A stretch of 64,000 nucleotides of DNA, taken from the NCBI GenBank assembly GCA_018646675.1, contig JABGUH010000024.1:1-64000 (forward strand), written 5' to 3'. Every line of letters starts with the position of its first letter. Positions within the stretch are counted from its first letter, which is position 1. Shown in pieces: positions 32,938 to 41,950 of this stretch. A program made the translations under genes and the position numbers. The notes beneath the pieces are model-generated. The model had not been told where the DNA came from and searched no databases. It worked only from the letters and a program-made list of their open reading frames with translations. This DNA comes from Bdellovibrionales bacterium (GTDB lineage: Bacteria > Bdellovibrionota > Bacteriovoracia > Bacteriovoracales > Bacteriovoracaceae).

Positions 32938-33703
32938 TCAAAAAGAGCAAGAGTTAATTATTGGATTGCATAGCGTGGCAGAGGCTTTACAAAATGGTCG
33001 GCGCCATCACCGTGAATTGATTGCAACTAGTGAGAGTCTGGCCACTTTAAAAAAGTTATTGAACTCTCAGAGTATCAATATGCCAGAGCTGCCAATTAAG
33101 GTCGCCACCGCCCACCACTTGCAAGACATGGCCCGGCAGTTAATGGAGTCCGATGGATACAAATTTAAACGAATCCCCTCTAATCTGATTTTAGTAACCT
33201 CTCCAACCCCTATTAAGTCCCCAACTGATATTTTTGTCGCACTGGATGAGCAAAAAGAGAGGGCTGTAAAAATAGTGGTGTTAGATCGAGTAACTGATGC
33301 CCACAATGCGGCAGCAATTATGCGTACGATGGCCTTTTATGGTGCTGATTTCCTAGTTACGACCATCAAGGGTAGCTTTGGATTGACCCCCACATTTAGT
33401 CGCATATCATCTGGAGCTTTAGAGCATGTCGCATTTGTGCAATGCTCCAGCCTGCCCCGATTTTTAAGTAAGTTGCGTAGCAAGGATATTTCGATTATTG
33501 GTTTTGCTGAAGAGGGAGAGTATGCTGCTCAGCTTCAATGGAGCGGGGGATCTTGTTGTTTGGTCTTGGGGTCGGAGGATTTAGGGCTCTCTCATGCGGT
33601 TAGACGCATATTACCAAAGATGGTATCCTTGCATAGTAAAGGCGGCATCAACTCCCTAAATGTCTCGGTGGCATCGGCCATCGCAATGGAGCGGTTTTTC
33701 TAG
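32927..33703 (+). CDS. rlmB: SpoU/TrmH-family rRNA 2'-O-methyltransferase (RlmB-like)
   Basis: A 258-aa SPOUT-fold methyltransferase with an N-terminal substrate-binding domain (IIGLHSVAEAL). The three family motifs are VVLDRVTDAHNAAAIMRT, LVLGSEDLGLS and SLNVSVASAIAMERFF. RlmB methylates a ribose in 23S rRNA domain V; other SpoU members act on tRNA, so the target is likely but not certain. It starts with GTG inside the 3' end of proS, indicating one transcription unit. Confidence 0.82.
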   Translation: MESNQKEQELIIGLHSVAEALQNGRRHHRELIATSESLATLKKLLNSQSINMPELPIKVATAHHLQDMARQLMESDGYKFKRIPSNLILVTSPTPIKSPTDIFVALDEQKERAVKIVVLDRVTDAHNAAAIMRTMAFYGADFLVTTIKGSFGLTPTFSRISSGALEHVAFVQCSSLPRFLSKLRSKDISIIGFAEEGEYAAQLQWSGGSCCLVLGSEDLGLSHAVRRILPKMVSLHSKGGINSLNVSVASAIAMERFF

Positions 33704-33735
33704 CTAGTATCGCCTAATTCCTTAAAAAATAGTTC

Positions 33736-33764
33736 TTGCTTTAAGGGTGACAACTGTTTATAAA
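33736..33764 (+). promoter_or_regulatory. Promoter of the tRNA-tuf cluster
   Basis: TTGCTT at 33736-33741, a 17-bp spacer and TATAAA at 33759-33764, 25 bp before the first tRNA. It fits a strong sigma-70 promoter for stable RNA. Confidence 0.6.
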
Positions 33765-33789
33765 ATTCTCTGGTGTTTTTAAGGTGTAA

Positions 33790-33865
33790 GCTGGCTTAGC
33801 TCAGTTGGTAGAGCAGCGGTTTTGTAAACCGCAGGTCGTAGGTTCAACTCCTATAGCCAGCTCCA
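33790..33865 (+). tRNA. tRNA-Thr (anticodon TGT)
   Basis: A 76-base cloverleaf with encoded CCA. Acceptor GCTGGCT pairs with AGCCAGC. The anticodon loop is TTTGTAA between GCGGT and ACCGC, so it reads ACA. The T-loop is GGTTCAACTCC. First of four tRNAs before tuf. Confidence 0.96.
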
Positions 33866-33919
33866 TTTTGCTGAAATTTTTTAGTGAGATTGCTCTTTAA
33901 TTCACTAATATTACATGCT

Positions 33920-34004
33920 GGCGAGGTTCCCGAGCGGTCAAAGGGGGCAGACTGTAAATCTGTTGGCTCAGCCTTCGATGGTTCGAATCCATCTCTCGCC
34001 ACCA
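33920..34004 (+). tRNA. tRNA-Tyr (anticodon GTA)
   Basis: An 85-base class II tRNA with a long variable arm and encoded CCA. Acceptor GGCGAGG pairs with CTCTCGCC. The anticodon loop is CTGTAAA, anticodon GTA. Confidence 0.95.
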
Positions 34005-34011
34005 TTAATAA

Positions 34012-34087
34012 GCGGGCGTAACTCAGTTGGTAGAGTGCAACCCTTCCAAGGTTGATGTCGCAAGTTCGAACCTTGTCGCCCGCTCCA
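34012..34087 (+). tRNA. tRNA-Gly (anticodon TCC)
   Basis: 76 bases with encoded CCA. Acceptor GCGGGCG pairs with CGCCCGC. The anticodon loop is CTTCCAA, so it reads GGA and GGG codons. It lies 7 bp after tRNA-Tyr. Confidence 0.95.
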
Positions 34088-34124
34088 TTGTTTGATCGAG
34101 GGAAGCTAGATTCTTCTGGTTATT

Positions 34125-34199
<75 letters not shown>

Positions 34200-34285
34200 T
34201 CTTTTGGCGTTAGGGCCACGATCAGATGGATTTTAGGTTGTCAGTGGCGCGATTTGGAGCGATACTTGCTTTCTGAAACAACGCC

Positions 34286-34291
34286 TATAAT
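34286..34291 (+). promoter_or_regulatory. Candidate -10 box upstream of tuf
   Basis: A perfect TATAAT 95 bp before the tuf start, with only weak -35 candidates. A secondary tuf promoter after the tRNA genes is plausible. Confidence 0.35.
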
Positions 34292-34385
34292 GTTGACCGA
34301 TCTGTAGATTATAGAGTAGTGAAATATTTGGTTTTATAAATTGTCTATCTAATAATAGTGTTTTTTGAGTAAAGAGGAGTATCTC

Positions 34386-35576
34386 ATGGCCAAGGAAAAA
34401 TTTGATCGCAGTAAACCCCACGTAAATATCGGGACCATTGGTCACGTTGACCATGGAAAAACTACTTTAACGGCAGCTATTACCATGACGCTTTCAGAGC
34501 AGATTGGTGGTGATGTAAAATCTTTTGAAGAGATTGACTCTGCCCCAGAAGAGAAGGCACGTGGTATTACCATTAATACCGCTCACGTTGAGTATCAAAC
34601 AGCAAATCGTCACTATGCTCACGTTGATTGTCCCGGCCACGCTGACTATGTAAAGAACATGATCACAGGTGCTGCCCAGATGGATGGAGCAATTTTGGTT
34701 TGTAGCGCAGCTGATGGCCCAATGCCTCAGACTCGTGAGCACATCCTACTAGCTCGCCAAGTTGGTGTTCCTGCCATGGTTGTCTACCTAAACAAGGTTG
34801 ATCAAGTTGATGATGAAGAGCTACTTGAGTTAGTTGAGATGGAGCTAAGAGAGCTACTTTCATCTTATGACTTTCCTGGAGATGATATTCCAATCGTTGC
34901 CGGATCTGCTTTGGCTGCAATGGAAAAGCGTGATGATAAAATAGGTAAAGAGAGTATCTTGAAGTTGATGGAAGAGGTTGATGCCTATATCCCAACTCCT
35001 GAGCGTGATGTTGATAAAGATTTCTTAATGCCAGTAGAGGACGTTTTCTCTATCTCTGGACGGGGAACTGTTGTTACCGGTCGTGTTGAGCGTGGAATTG
35101 TTAAGGTTGGTGAGGAAGTCGAGATTATTGGTATCAAAGAAACTTCCAAGACGACAGTAACTGGTGTTGAAATGTTCCGTAAGCTACTTGACGAAGGTCG
35201 GGCAGGTGATAATGTTGGGCTTCTACTTCGTGGTGTTAAGCGAGAAGAGGTTGAGCGTGGTCAGTGTATGATCAAGCCAGGTACTGTTAATCCACATAAG
35301 AAATTTAAGTGCGAAGTCTATATCCTAAGTAAGGACGAAGGCGGACGCCACACTCCAATTTTCCCTGGGTATCGTCCTCAGTTCTATTTTAGAACAACAG
35401 ACGTGACTGGTGCAGTTAAGTTGGCAGATGGTGTAGAGATGGTTATGCCGGGTGATAACACCTCTTTTGAAGCTGAGTTGATCACACCGATTGCCATGGA
35501 AAAAGGGTTACGTTTTGCAATTCGTGAGGGTGGCCGCACAATTGGTGCTGGGACAGTTTCCGAAATTATTGATTAA
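34386..35576 (+). CDS. tuf: Elongation factor Tu
   Basis: A 396-aa GTPase that delivers aminoacyl-tRNA to the ribosome. GHVDHGKTT, the DCPGHADY segment and NKVD are intact, and the three-domain length is normal. The ATG at 34386 has GAGGAG upstream; an in-frame TTG at 34365 is rejected. It sits between tRNA-Thr and tRNA-Trp. No second tuf follows fusA in the str operon in this window. Confidence 0.98.
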   Translation: MAKEKFDRSKPHVNIGTIGHVDHGKTTLTAAITMTLSEQIGGDVKSFEEIDSAPEEKARGITINTAHVEYQTANRHYAHVDCPGHADYVKNMITGAAQMDGAILVCSAADGPMPQTREHILLARQVGVPAMVVYLNKVDQVDDEELLELVEMELRELLSSYDFPGDDIPIVAGSALAAMEKRDDKIGKESILKLMEEVDAYIPTPERDVDKDFLMPVEDVFSISGRGTVVTGRVERGIVKVGEEVEIIGIKETSKTTVTGVEMFRKLLDEGRAGDNVGLLLRGVKREEVERGQCMIKPGTVNPHKKFKCEVYILSKDEGGRHTPIFPGYRPQFYFRTTDVTGAVKLADGVEMVMPGDNTSFEAELITPIAMEKGLRFAIREGGRTIGAGTVSEIID

Positions 35577-35597
35577 TTATTTTTTTATTCTATTTAA

Positions 35598-35637
35598 AGG
35601 GCCCTCTCTTTTTTCATTAGTAGGGCCCTCTTTTTTT
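35598..35637 (+). terminator. Intrinsic terminator after tuf
   Basis: AGGGCCCT at 35598-35605 and again at 35622-35629 (self-complementary arms) form a GC-rich hairpin followed by seven T residues (35631-35637). It separates tuf from tRNA-Trp by six bases. Confidence 0.75.
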
Positions 35638-35643
35638 CTACCC

Positions 35644-35720
35644 GGGTGTATAGCTCCAATTGGTAGAGCGGCTGATTCCAAATCAGTAGGTTCTGGGTTC
35701 AAGTCCTAGTGCGCCCGCCA
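35644..35720 (+). tRNA. tRNA-Trp (anticodon CCA)
   Basis: 77 bases with encoded CCA. Acceptor GGGTGTA pairs with TGCGCCC, using G-T pairs. The anticodon loop is TTCCAAA. In many bacteria secE follows directly; here it lies 5.8 kb away. Confidence 0.93.
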
Positions 35721-35881
35721 TTTTTTTCATCCAGATTTACGGTTCGACTCCCTAATTATTGCTGTATTTAAGATCGCGATCTTTAGGAACAGTGAATATC
35801 TGTGGCGATATTGTTGTGTGTGATATTTTGACGCACCTGCGCTACCAAAAAGAGCGTGGCACCTTTTGGTGAGTACTATAC

Positions 35882-36001
35882 ATGACTAGAACGTTCCGGG
35901 GTTTCTTCCGGGCGATAATGATTGGTAATTATCTGAAATTGGTAGCTAATAATTATATTGGGGCCTATAATTTTCACTGGATGCTATTTACGCGTCAGTA
36001 A
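35882..36001 (+). CDS. Possible 39-aa leader ORF before the minor-pilin operon
   Basis: A short frame with a good ribosome site (GGTGAG, 8-bp spacing) that begins MTRTFRGFFRAIMIGNYLKL and ends 32 bp before the pilin-like gene. No known family. The rest of 35721-36033 holds a perfect 14-bp palindrome (AAGATCGCGATCTT, 35770-35783) and no other gene. It could be a leader peptide or chance. Confidence 0.25.
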   Translation: MTRTFRGFFRAIMIGNYLKLVANNYIGAYNFHWMLFTRQ

Positions 36002-36033
36002 ATCTAACCTGCTGCATTTTTTGGAGGCGGACT

Positions 36034-38577
36034 GTGGAGAAGAGAACTCTTGGCTGTTGTCGTGGGGCAGTTGTTCTACAGCTAATGGTAATTGGCGTGG
36101 CAATGGCAGGTTCGATCCTATTTTTTTCTAATCGCGTGTCTGATATAAAACGACGTTTAACTCAAAATAAAAAGGTTGAAGCTTATAAGAGTGTTATGCG
36201 GGGAGTGATGGCTTATGGATATTATGTACTCAAAGAGAGAATTCATATTAAGCCGAGTACCGGATTAATCGACCCGACCAATATATTGATTACAGATGAA
36301 AACAGCCTAGAGCGCCTTCTGCTTAAAAATAATGCTAGTAATGATTTAAAAACGCTTTACGGTGAAAATGGTGTTGCGCTTCCTGAGTTGGTTAATTATT
36401 TCAGTACAAATGAGTTTATCGGGAATACTGAATATGAGTTTATAGTTAAAAAAAGTAATATAAATGCAAGTCATCCTCTGTTTGTAGTGTTTGATTCGGG
36501 AGCTGACGGACAAAGAGGTGAGAAGATTCAATATCAGTACAAGAGTAGCCTTGAGGGTGCAACCTCTGAAGTATTGGTAAAGATTACGGCGACACTAATT
36601 GGTAAGAATGACGAAGAGCTGGCCCATGCCAGTGGACATCTTATCTATTACCCGCGTCAGGTAAATCAATTTGCTCTGACTTTGGCCAGGAATCTGATTA
36701 TTCCTCCTGCTGGATCAAGTGGTCCGACTGGAGGTGGTGATGGGATCGTTCAAGCTGCTAAGTATAATGTAATAAAAAGTCCGATGCTTTTTCTTTCACC
36801 GGTAATGGTTAATGGAAACATCGTTATCCCAAGGCAAAATGGTGCTGATGATATTCAGTTTATGGCACCAGTGATACTTAATGGTAATTTAAAACAGGGG
36901 GGCGATCTAGACGATGACAATTATATCGTAGATACAGATATTAATCATCTAACCTATCTATCACAGTACCCAGGATTCACTGGCTTTAAGCGGGGGATGT
37001 ATATGGGGAAATATGAGCATGCTCTTGAGAATATCTTTGCTCATAACGCTGCTGTTATAGATACCGAGCGAATGGAAAGGTGTATTGACTATCAAAACCG
37101 TAAATATGATATCGCACTGACTAATAACAGTCAGCTGCTTATTAAGCGTTTAAGCTCGGACCAACTCTTATTGGGACTGAGTAAACAGAACGAATTTGTC
37201 AATGTGGCCAAAGGTGGCGCAACGGGAATGGCAGAGTTAGTGGTTGGTAGTCACAAGGTGCAGTTGGCTACTGATTACCCCCAAATAATCTCCCTGCCGG
37301 ATGCGGCAGTTGTAGTACCGCAAGTTGGGTCTAATATTGAGAAAAAAAATGGCCACTGGGTTCAAAAGGTTGTTATTCCCGCTGTCATCTGTCCTGCGCC
37401 GCTACCAGGGCCCGGAGTTACTCCAGCATGTACTCCTACACCGGAGAGAACGGAGTATAATCCAGTGGTCGTGCCAAATGTTGAGGTTAATCTACACAAA
37501 GGGGGTGACAACTATAGTAAAAGCGTTGTCGAGTTAAAGTATAAGGTGGACTCTATCAACACAGCACACTGGGTTATTGATAATGGTAACTTTAAGATTA
37601 ATGCCCATAACTTTCTAACCGATCCAGCTACCGGGGATGACACACGATCTGATCTCCCCCCCGGCGTAACTATTATTTCGCCCAAAGCGGCCCCACCACT
37701 AAAAATTATTTCTGGAAATCTACTATTAAATAATGCTGTTGATGCTAGTTATGATTGGACAGATGTTGAAAATAATGTACCAACGCTACTAAATGAAGAG
37801 TGGGATCAGCTAAAGGAGAAGCCCGATTTTTGGGATTACACTGTTTGTGACGGGACGGCCACAACCACAGATGCGACAGCGACAACAGAGAGTTACAATA
37901 TCAGTTATGCCAGCACCGCTCACACGTCATGGAACTATAATAATGTGTGGAAGGATAAAACTCCCGATGGTGCAAAACTAGGGCAGTTCTATCCTGACCC
38001 TGCAATTGATGCCGCCACCTATGCTAATTATTATGATACCACTACAGAACTAGCAAATGCGCAGGATTTTAGCAGTGGCAATCAGGATACCTTTCACTCC
38101 CTGTCCATTATGGATCGCTGTGTAGTTAAATCGACAGCCACGCATGTGATGGGATTTTTAATTTGCCGCCATCTGATTATTGAAAATCGTGTGACTCCGC
38201 TAAGTATGATTGGCTCATTTGTAGTAGACAAACTGACCAACGAATCAACCAGTGAAATAAAGTGGATGAATATTTTTCACCCAGATGCACGCGCAAAGTT
38301 AGATCTTACCGGGAATGGTTTTCTGTCTGCCGGAAGTGCATCTTGTAAGGTCAATCCCACAACTCCTCTTTGGCGGGCAGATATAAGTTCGTCTGAACGT
38401 TCTGACATGCTAAGGTGTGATCCCGCTTTTTTCTTACAAAAGGCAGATCCTTTTCGCTGGACTACATTTGATCCACTATGCGGCTTGATTGGTGCTGCCT
38501 CCACCGGCACCACTTGCAAGCCCGGAAGTCGTTCTTTTAATTTCTGGTTTACTGTTTTAAACGAGAGGTATTGGTAA
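36034..38577 (+). CDS. Large single-pass pilin-like protein (GspK/PilX-like N-terminus)
   Basis: An 847-aa protein. After a short basic leader ending CCRG comes a hydrophobic helix, AVVLQLMVIGVAMAGSILFF. This resembles a class III prepilin but with Gln in place of the usual Glu5. Minor pilins such as GspK or PilX, which cap the pilus tip, also depart at this position. The long exported remainder has Cys residues, beta-rich repeats (PVMVNGNIVIP, APVILNGNL) and a Pro-rich stretch near 460. No full-length family is recognised. GTG start with GGAGG seven bases upstream. Two prepilins and a secreted protein follow, and the stop overlaps the next start by one base. It may be a tip adhesin or secretion-tip subunit. 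Confidence 0.5.
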   Translation: MEKRTLGCCRGAVVLQLMVIGVAMAGSILFFSNRVSDIKRRLTQNKKVEAYKSVMRGVMAYGYYVLKERIHIKPSTGLIDPTNILITDENSLERLLLKNNASNDLKTLYGENGVALPELVNYFSTNEFIGNTEYEFIVKKSNINASHPLFVVFDSGADGQRGEKIQYQYKSSLEGATSEVLVKITATLIGKNDEELAHASGHLIYYPRQVNQFALTLARNLIIPPAGSSGPTGGGDGIVQAAKYNVIKSPMLFLSPVMVNGNIVIPRQNGADDIQFMAPVILNGNLKQGGDLDDDNYIVDTDINHLTYLSQYPGFTGFKRGMYMGKYEHALENIFAHNAAVIDTERMERCIDYQNRKYDIALTNNSQLLIKRLSSDQLLLGLSKQNEFVNVAKGGATGMAELVVGSHKVQLATDYPQIISLPDAAVVVPQVGSNIEKKNGHWVQKVVIPAVICPAPLPGPGVTPACTPTPERTEYNPVVVPNVEVNLHKGGDNYSKSVVELKYKVDSINTAHWVIDNGNFKINAHNFLTDPATGDDTRSDLPPGVTIISPKAAPPLKIISGNLLLNNAVDASYDWTDVENNVPTLLNEEWDQLKEKPDFWDYTVCDGTATTTDATATTESYNISYASTAHTSWNYNNVWKDKTPDGAKLGQFYPDPAIDAATYANYYDTTTELANAQDFSSGNQDTFHSLSIMDRCVVKSTATHVMGFLICRHLIIENRVTPLSMIGSFVVDKLTNESTSEIKWMNIFHPDARAKLDLTGNGFLSAGSASCKVNPTTPLWRADISSSERSDMLRCDPAFFLQKADPFRWTTFDPLCGLIGAASTGTTCKPGSRSFNFWFTVLNERYW

Positions 38578-39038
38578 TGAGGGGGCGATCCGGTTTTTCA
38601 ATGATCGAGTTAATGGTGGGGATCTCTCTTCTGGGAGTAATAAGCTGGGGAGTATTTAATGGTGTCGAGATGTGGAATGGACAATTCGACGACATGCAAG
38701 AGATTTCGACCGGTCATAATATCGTTTCAGAGATACTTAATAGTCTGGTCGTGCGTGGGCCATTTCTTCAGGTGGATCAAACTGACGATGCCGGGATTAC
38801 CATTTTGACGGACTGGAAAAACAGTAACAAATTGCCGATGGCTTGGAGTAAGGGAGGGGCAGTCTATCCCGTGGTCGAATGCTCAGCCAGTAATTTTGAT
38901 GGCAGTTGTCCCCGTGGACGTTATGGGTTTATTGTTAAACCAGTAACTGGTTTTCGTGGCTTATATAAAGTGACAATTTTGATTACACATCCCGAGTGGA
39001 CCAGAGCTCGCATTTTAAATGCAATAACTGGGGAGTAG
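38577..39038 (+). CDS. Type IV prepilin-like protein (minor pilin)
   Basis: A 153-aa protein with a perfect class III signal: MRGRSG, the cleavage site, then FSMIELMVGISLLGVISWGV, including Glu5. The body is short with two Cys near residue 105. It would be processed and N-methylated by prepilin peptidase and assembled in a type IV pilus or type II-like pseudopilus. The ATG at 38577 overlaps the previous stop (TAATG). Confidence 0.8.
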   Translation: MRGRSGFSMIELMVGISLLGVISWGVFNGVEMWNGQFDDMQEISTGHNIVSEILNSLVVRGPFLQVDQTDDAGITILTDWKNSNKLPMAWSKGGAVYPVVECSASNFDGSCPRGRYGFIVKPVTGFRGLYKVTILITHPEWTRARILNAITGE

Positions 39039-39041
39039 GAC

Positions 39042-40022
39042 GTGAGATGTAAATCAGCTTTTATTAAATCAGTGTTGAAAAAGAGTGAAGCCTTTACCTT
39101 GATAGAGTTGGTTGTCACTATGGCAATAAGCATTGTTGTTGTTATGGGAACAGCTCATCTTTCAACAATCATCACTAAACAGATGAAAAACTTGCATATT
39201 AACTCTGCTCTAATTGAAGATAATGCTCTCTTACGCAAAGTTGTCATTAAAGATCTGCTTCATGCCGGTCCATCATTTGATTTTTTAATCGAGGATGAAT
39301 TTGATGTTATTGGTGATAATCCACCAGCCTCAATTGATAATTTTTGGAAGAGCTATGGAAAAGAAGAAGCTGATTTTAGCGTCGTAGTTGTTTTACAGAG
39401 TGCAGGTGATTATTTCTACATATTAAAAACAGATAACAGTCTATTCGATGGTGATGGTGATGGTGTTTTTGAAGGTAAAAGAGCATTTTTTGTTAATCCA
39501 GTGTCAATATCTAACTCTGCTGGTACTCTAGTCAGAGGCAAGATGGAAGATGAGCTTGCTACCATCTGGGAAGCTGATCATCACCTTAAATTCAAGGCTT
39601 TAACCCGAATTGAGGATCGAGAGTACGCTTTTTTAATCAAAATTGACCAAAATACCACTGTACCTGACAACTTTTGTGGGCAGCAGGAGTTCTCCTGTCA
39701 GCCTCCATCTACTTTGCGCTGTAGTGTTTCAAATATAGCAAATTTAAACCAATATTTAGGTTGTCTGCCAGTGCAGGGAGCCTTTGCCAATGTGCTAGTT
39801 TCCCCTGTGGAATTAGTACGTTATGAGTTAAGAGCCTCTCCCCGTAAGTCTGAACCGGGCCTAAGAGTTTACCGTATTGTTGAGGGGCGAGAGCAGCTAA
39901 TTGCCACTAGAGTACGTTGGATTAGTTTTGCCAGAAATGACTTGAGTGATACTATTGTTAGTATGAGTAGCAGATTCTATAAAGTTTTGGACAGGGTTCA
40001 GGAAGTTCAACCAACAGAATAG
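39042..40022 (+). CDS. PilW/GspJ-like prepilin with alanine at the cleavage site
   Basis: A 326-aa protein with a basic leader, then EAFTLIELVVTMAISIVVVM. The residue before the cleavage site is Ala where Gly is almost universal; Glu5 is kept. The large C-terminal domain has paired Cys (near 218-242) and an acidic DGDGDGVFEG loop that may bind calcium. Size and order suit a minor pilin of the PilW/GspJ type. GTG start, 3 bp after the previous gene. Confidence 0.7.
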   Translation: MRCKSAFIKSVLKKSEAFTLIELVVTMAISIVVVMGTAHLSTIITKQMKNLHINSALIEDNALLRKVVIKDLLHAGPSFDFLIEDEFDVIGDNPPASIDNFWKSYGKEEADFSVVVVLQSAGDYFYILKTDNSLFDGDGDGVFEGKRAFFVNPVSISNSAGTLVRGKMEDELATIWEADHHLKFKALTRIEDREYAFLIKIDQNTTVPDNFCGQQEFSCQPPSTLRCSVSNIANLNQYLGCLPVQGAFANVLVSPVELVRYELRASPRKSEPGLRVYRIVEGREQLIATRVRWISFARNDLSDTIVSMSSRFYKVLDRVQEVQPTE

Positions 40023-40055
40023 TAGATACTGCTTTAAAACATTAGGAGGTGTAGT

Positions 40056-41264
40056 ATGAAAACTTTATCAAAATGGAGGATTGTTGCAAGCGTAAGTATG
40101 CTGATAGTTACATTCACTCTGTTCGCCCAGACCTCCGTACTACCGGTCGGTAGTGGTAGTGGTGACTCTCTGATCCAGTCTAATGCGCCATCAGGTCTGC
40201 CGGGTAAAATTACGGTTAGGGCCAGCTGTTATGGTACAAATAATCGCTCAACTAGCAACCCACTCTCTGACGAAGGGATTATCTATCTCTATATCTCAGC
40301 TGAGGAGCTGGATAAGGTCTTTATCATCAAGTTTCCAGGAATGCTGACCAAAAGTTATTCTGGAGGCAGTAATAGTGAAAGTTGTGGAATTTATAGTGGT
40401 AAATTATCTGAGGTAAATGTTGAGTCCCCCTCTCCTGCTGACTATAGTTATACCCCAGCCGATTGCTCTACTGGGAATATCATTGCAGATGCCGTAGGCT
40501 TTGTTCTTAACCGAACCAGGAGAGATCGGGACGGTGCGAGTGGTGTCTCACTGACCGCGTTTAGTTATCAGACATTTGCTGGTGGCGCCAGGGCGGCGAG
40601 ATCATATTATGGTTCAACCGGCAAGATGGGAGGGGGTACTAAGCATACAAATCTTACGTATAGTGAGGGGCAAGCTAGTAACGGTGCTTACTCTGTTGAG
40701 ATCTCGTTAGATGTAACTTACCCAGGACAAGACGGTTTTTGTGGTGGTTATCACTCCCCATTAATGTTCTTTTTTAGCAGCGCTCGACCGGCATTTACCG
40801 GTAGTAGCAAGTTAATGCGTGCCAAACGGGGTGGAGGAATGACCTTTTGGGTAGAGAAAAACCATCAAGGATATTTTTTGGCCAAGCTGGATAGTAAGAA
40901 TCGTAGTAAAGGAATCTATCGTGCAAATCAGCTGTTTGGTGATGAGAAGTATTTTCAAAATGGATTTAGCGCCCTTAGTATGCATGACAGTAACGGAGAT
41001 TACCAGATCGACAAGAGGGATAAGGTTTGGAAGGATCTAGTGCTGTGGAAGGATAAGGATAGCAATAGTCGCTCTTCCAAGGGGGAGCTCCACTCATTGA
41101 GCTCTTTGGGAGTAACTAAAATTGATTTGCGATATAATCATAACTTTCAGAGAAGCTATGCTGATCGTGCGACTGCCATTGGAAAGAGTAGTTTTGATTA
41201 CCGACGAGGAAAGAGTACCTCTAAGGGGGTAGTTATCGATATCTTCTTCCGTGAGCATCAGTAA
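40056..41264 (+). CDS. Secreted protein with EF-hand-like calcium loops
   Basis: A 402-aa exported protein (signal peptide about 1-25, ending LFAQ). The middle is Ser/Gly-rich with several Cys. Near residues 305-350 are two calcium-loop-like segments: ALSMHDSNGDYQIDKRDKVW, then LWKDKDSNSRSSKGELHSL. This F-x-A-x-x-x-x-D-x-N-x-D pattern occurs in secreted or surface proteins of predatory and related bacteria. It ends the minor-pilin operon and may be cargo or a surface partner of that apparatus. AGGAGGTG precedes the ATG. Confidence 0.6.
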   Translation: MKTLSKWRIVASVSMLIVTFTLFAQTSVLPVGSGSGDSLIQSNAPSGLPGKITVRASCYGTNNRSTSNPLSDEGIIYLYISAEELDKVFIIKFPGMLTKSYSGGSNSESCGIYSGKLSEVNVESPSPADYSYTPADCSTGNIIADAVGFVLNRTRRDRDGASGVSLTAFSYQTFAGGARAARSYYGSTGKMGGGTKHTNLTYSEGQASNGAYSVEISLDVTYPGQDGFCGGYHSPLMFFFSSARPAFTGSSKLMRAKRGGGMTFWVEKNHQGYFLAKLDSKNRSKGIYRANQLFGDEKYFQNGFSALSMHDSNGDYQIDKRDKVWKDLVLWKDKDSNSRSSKGELHSLSSLGVTKIDLRYNHNFQRSYADRATAIGKSSFDYRRGKSTSKGVVIDIFFREHQ

Positions 41265-41295
41265 TTTCTACGTTATGATTATTAACTAATAAGCT

Positions 41296-41321
41296 AAAGG
41301 GGGGACTGTGTCCCCCTTTTT
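41296..41321 (+). terminator. Intrinsic terminator after the minor-pilin operon
   Basis: GGGGGGAC and GTCCCCC pair around a TGT loop, flanked by AAA upstream and followed by five T residues. It isolates the pilin operon from secE. Confidence 0.85.
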
Positions 41322-41522
41322 CATGATCTCGGACAAATCTTTAATGCCTGATCTGTAACTCCGATAACACATTGATTTCCCATGAAGTTTTAGTTAAGTT
41401 GATAGGTTGACACTATATACTAGACAATTAGGTTTTTTTACTGCATATAGAGCATTCACTATGACTATAATGGGTTGTTTACCATCCTTAAGTGTGGGGT
41501 GAGTTAGTGTGTTGAGGTTACT

Positions 41523-41909
41523 ATGAGTATAATTCGAGCTGAAGATGAGAAAAAGTGGATTAACGCTTTTATCGCTCTTTGCAGCATTTTGGCTGGCTTT
41601 GTTGTTATCCGCTTTGTTGGTCAACTAGGCGAGTGGTTTGATTTAGAAGCTAGAATCGATTACTTTCTAGGATTAACTCAGGGATTGGGGATTCTAATTG
41701 GATTTGTCTCCTTTATGTTTATTAGTCGTAATAAGAACTCGATGAACTATTTTAAAGAGGTCTATGGACAGTTAACTAAGGTGGTTTGGCCAGACAAAGA
41801 CTCCGTTGTCAAGTTGACGATTGGAATTGTGATTGGTATCTCCATCGTTAGTGGCATATTGGTTTTGGTAGATTTTATCTTCAGGAAGTTGTTGGCATTT
41901 ATCTATTAA
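41523..41909 (+). CDS. secE: SecE, preprotein translocase subunit
   Basis: A 128-aa inner-membrane protein with three membrane helices (about 12-30, 45-66 and 98-120) and the conserved cytoplasmic FKEVYGQLTKVVWPDKDSVV. It is the long, E. coli-like form. It stabilises SecY in the translocon. nusG follows after 41 bp, the normal secE-nusG pair. Confidence 0.95.
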   Translation: MSIIRAEDEKKWINAFIALCSILAGFVVIRFVGQLGEWFDLEARIDYFLGLTQGLGILIGFVSFMFISRNKNSMNYFKEVYGQLTKVVWPDKDSVVKLTIGIVIGISIVSGILVLVDFIFRKLLAFIY

Positions 41910-41950
41910 TGAGAGATTTGGTAAATCTTGGGCTTTAAGGATATTTAAAA

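Noticed and set aside
35741-35751. tRNA T-arm-like GGTTCGACTCC after tRNA-Trp
   Set aside because: No matching T-stem, anticodon arm or acceptor surrounds it; only the loop motif matches.
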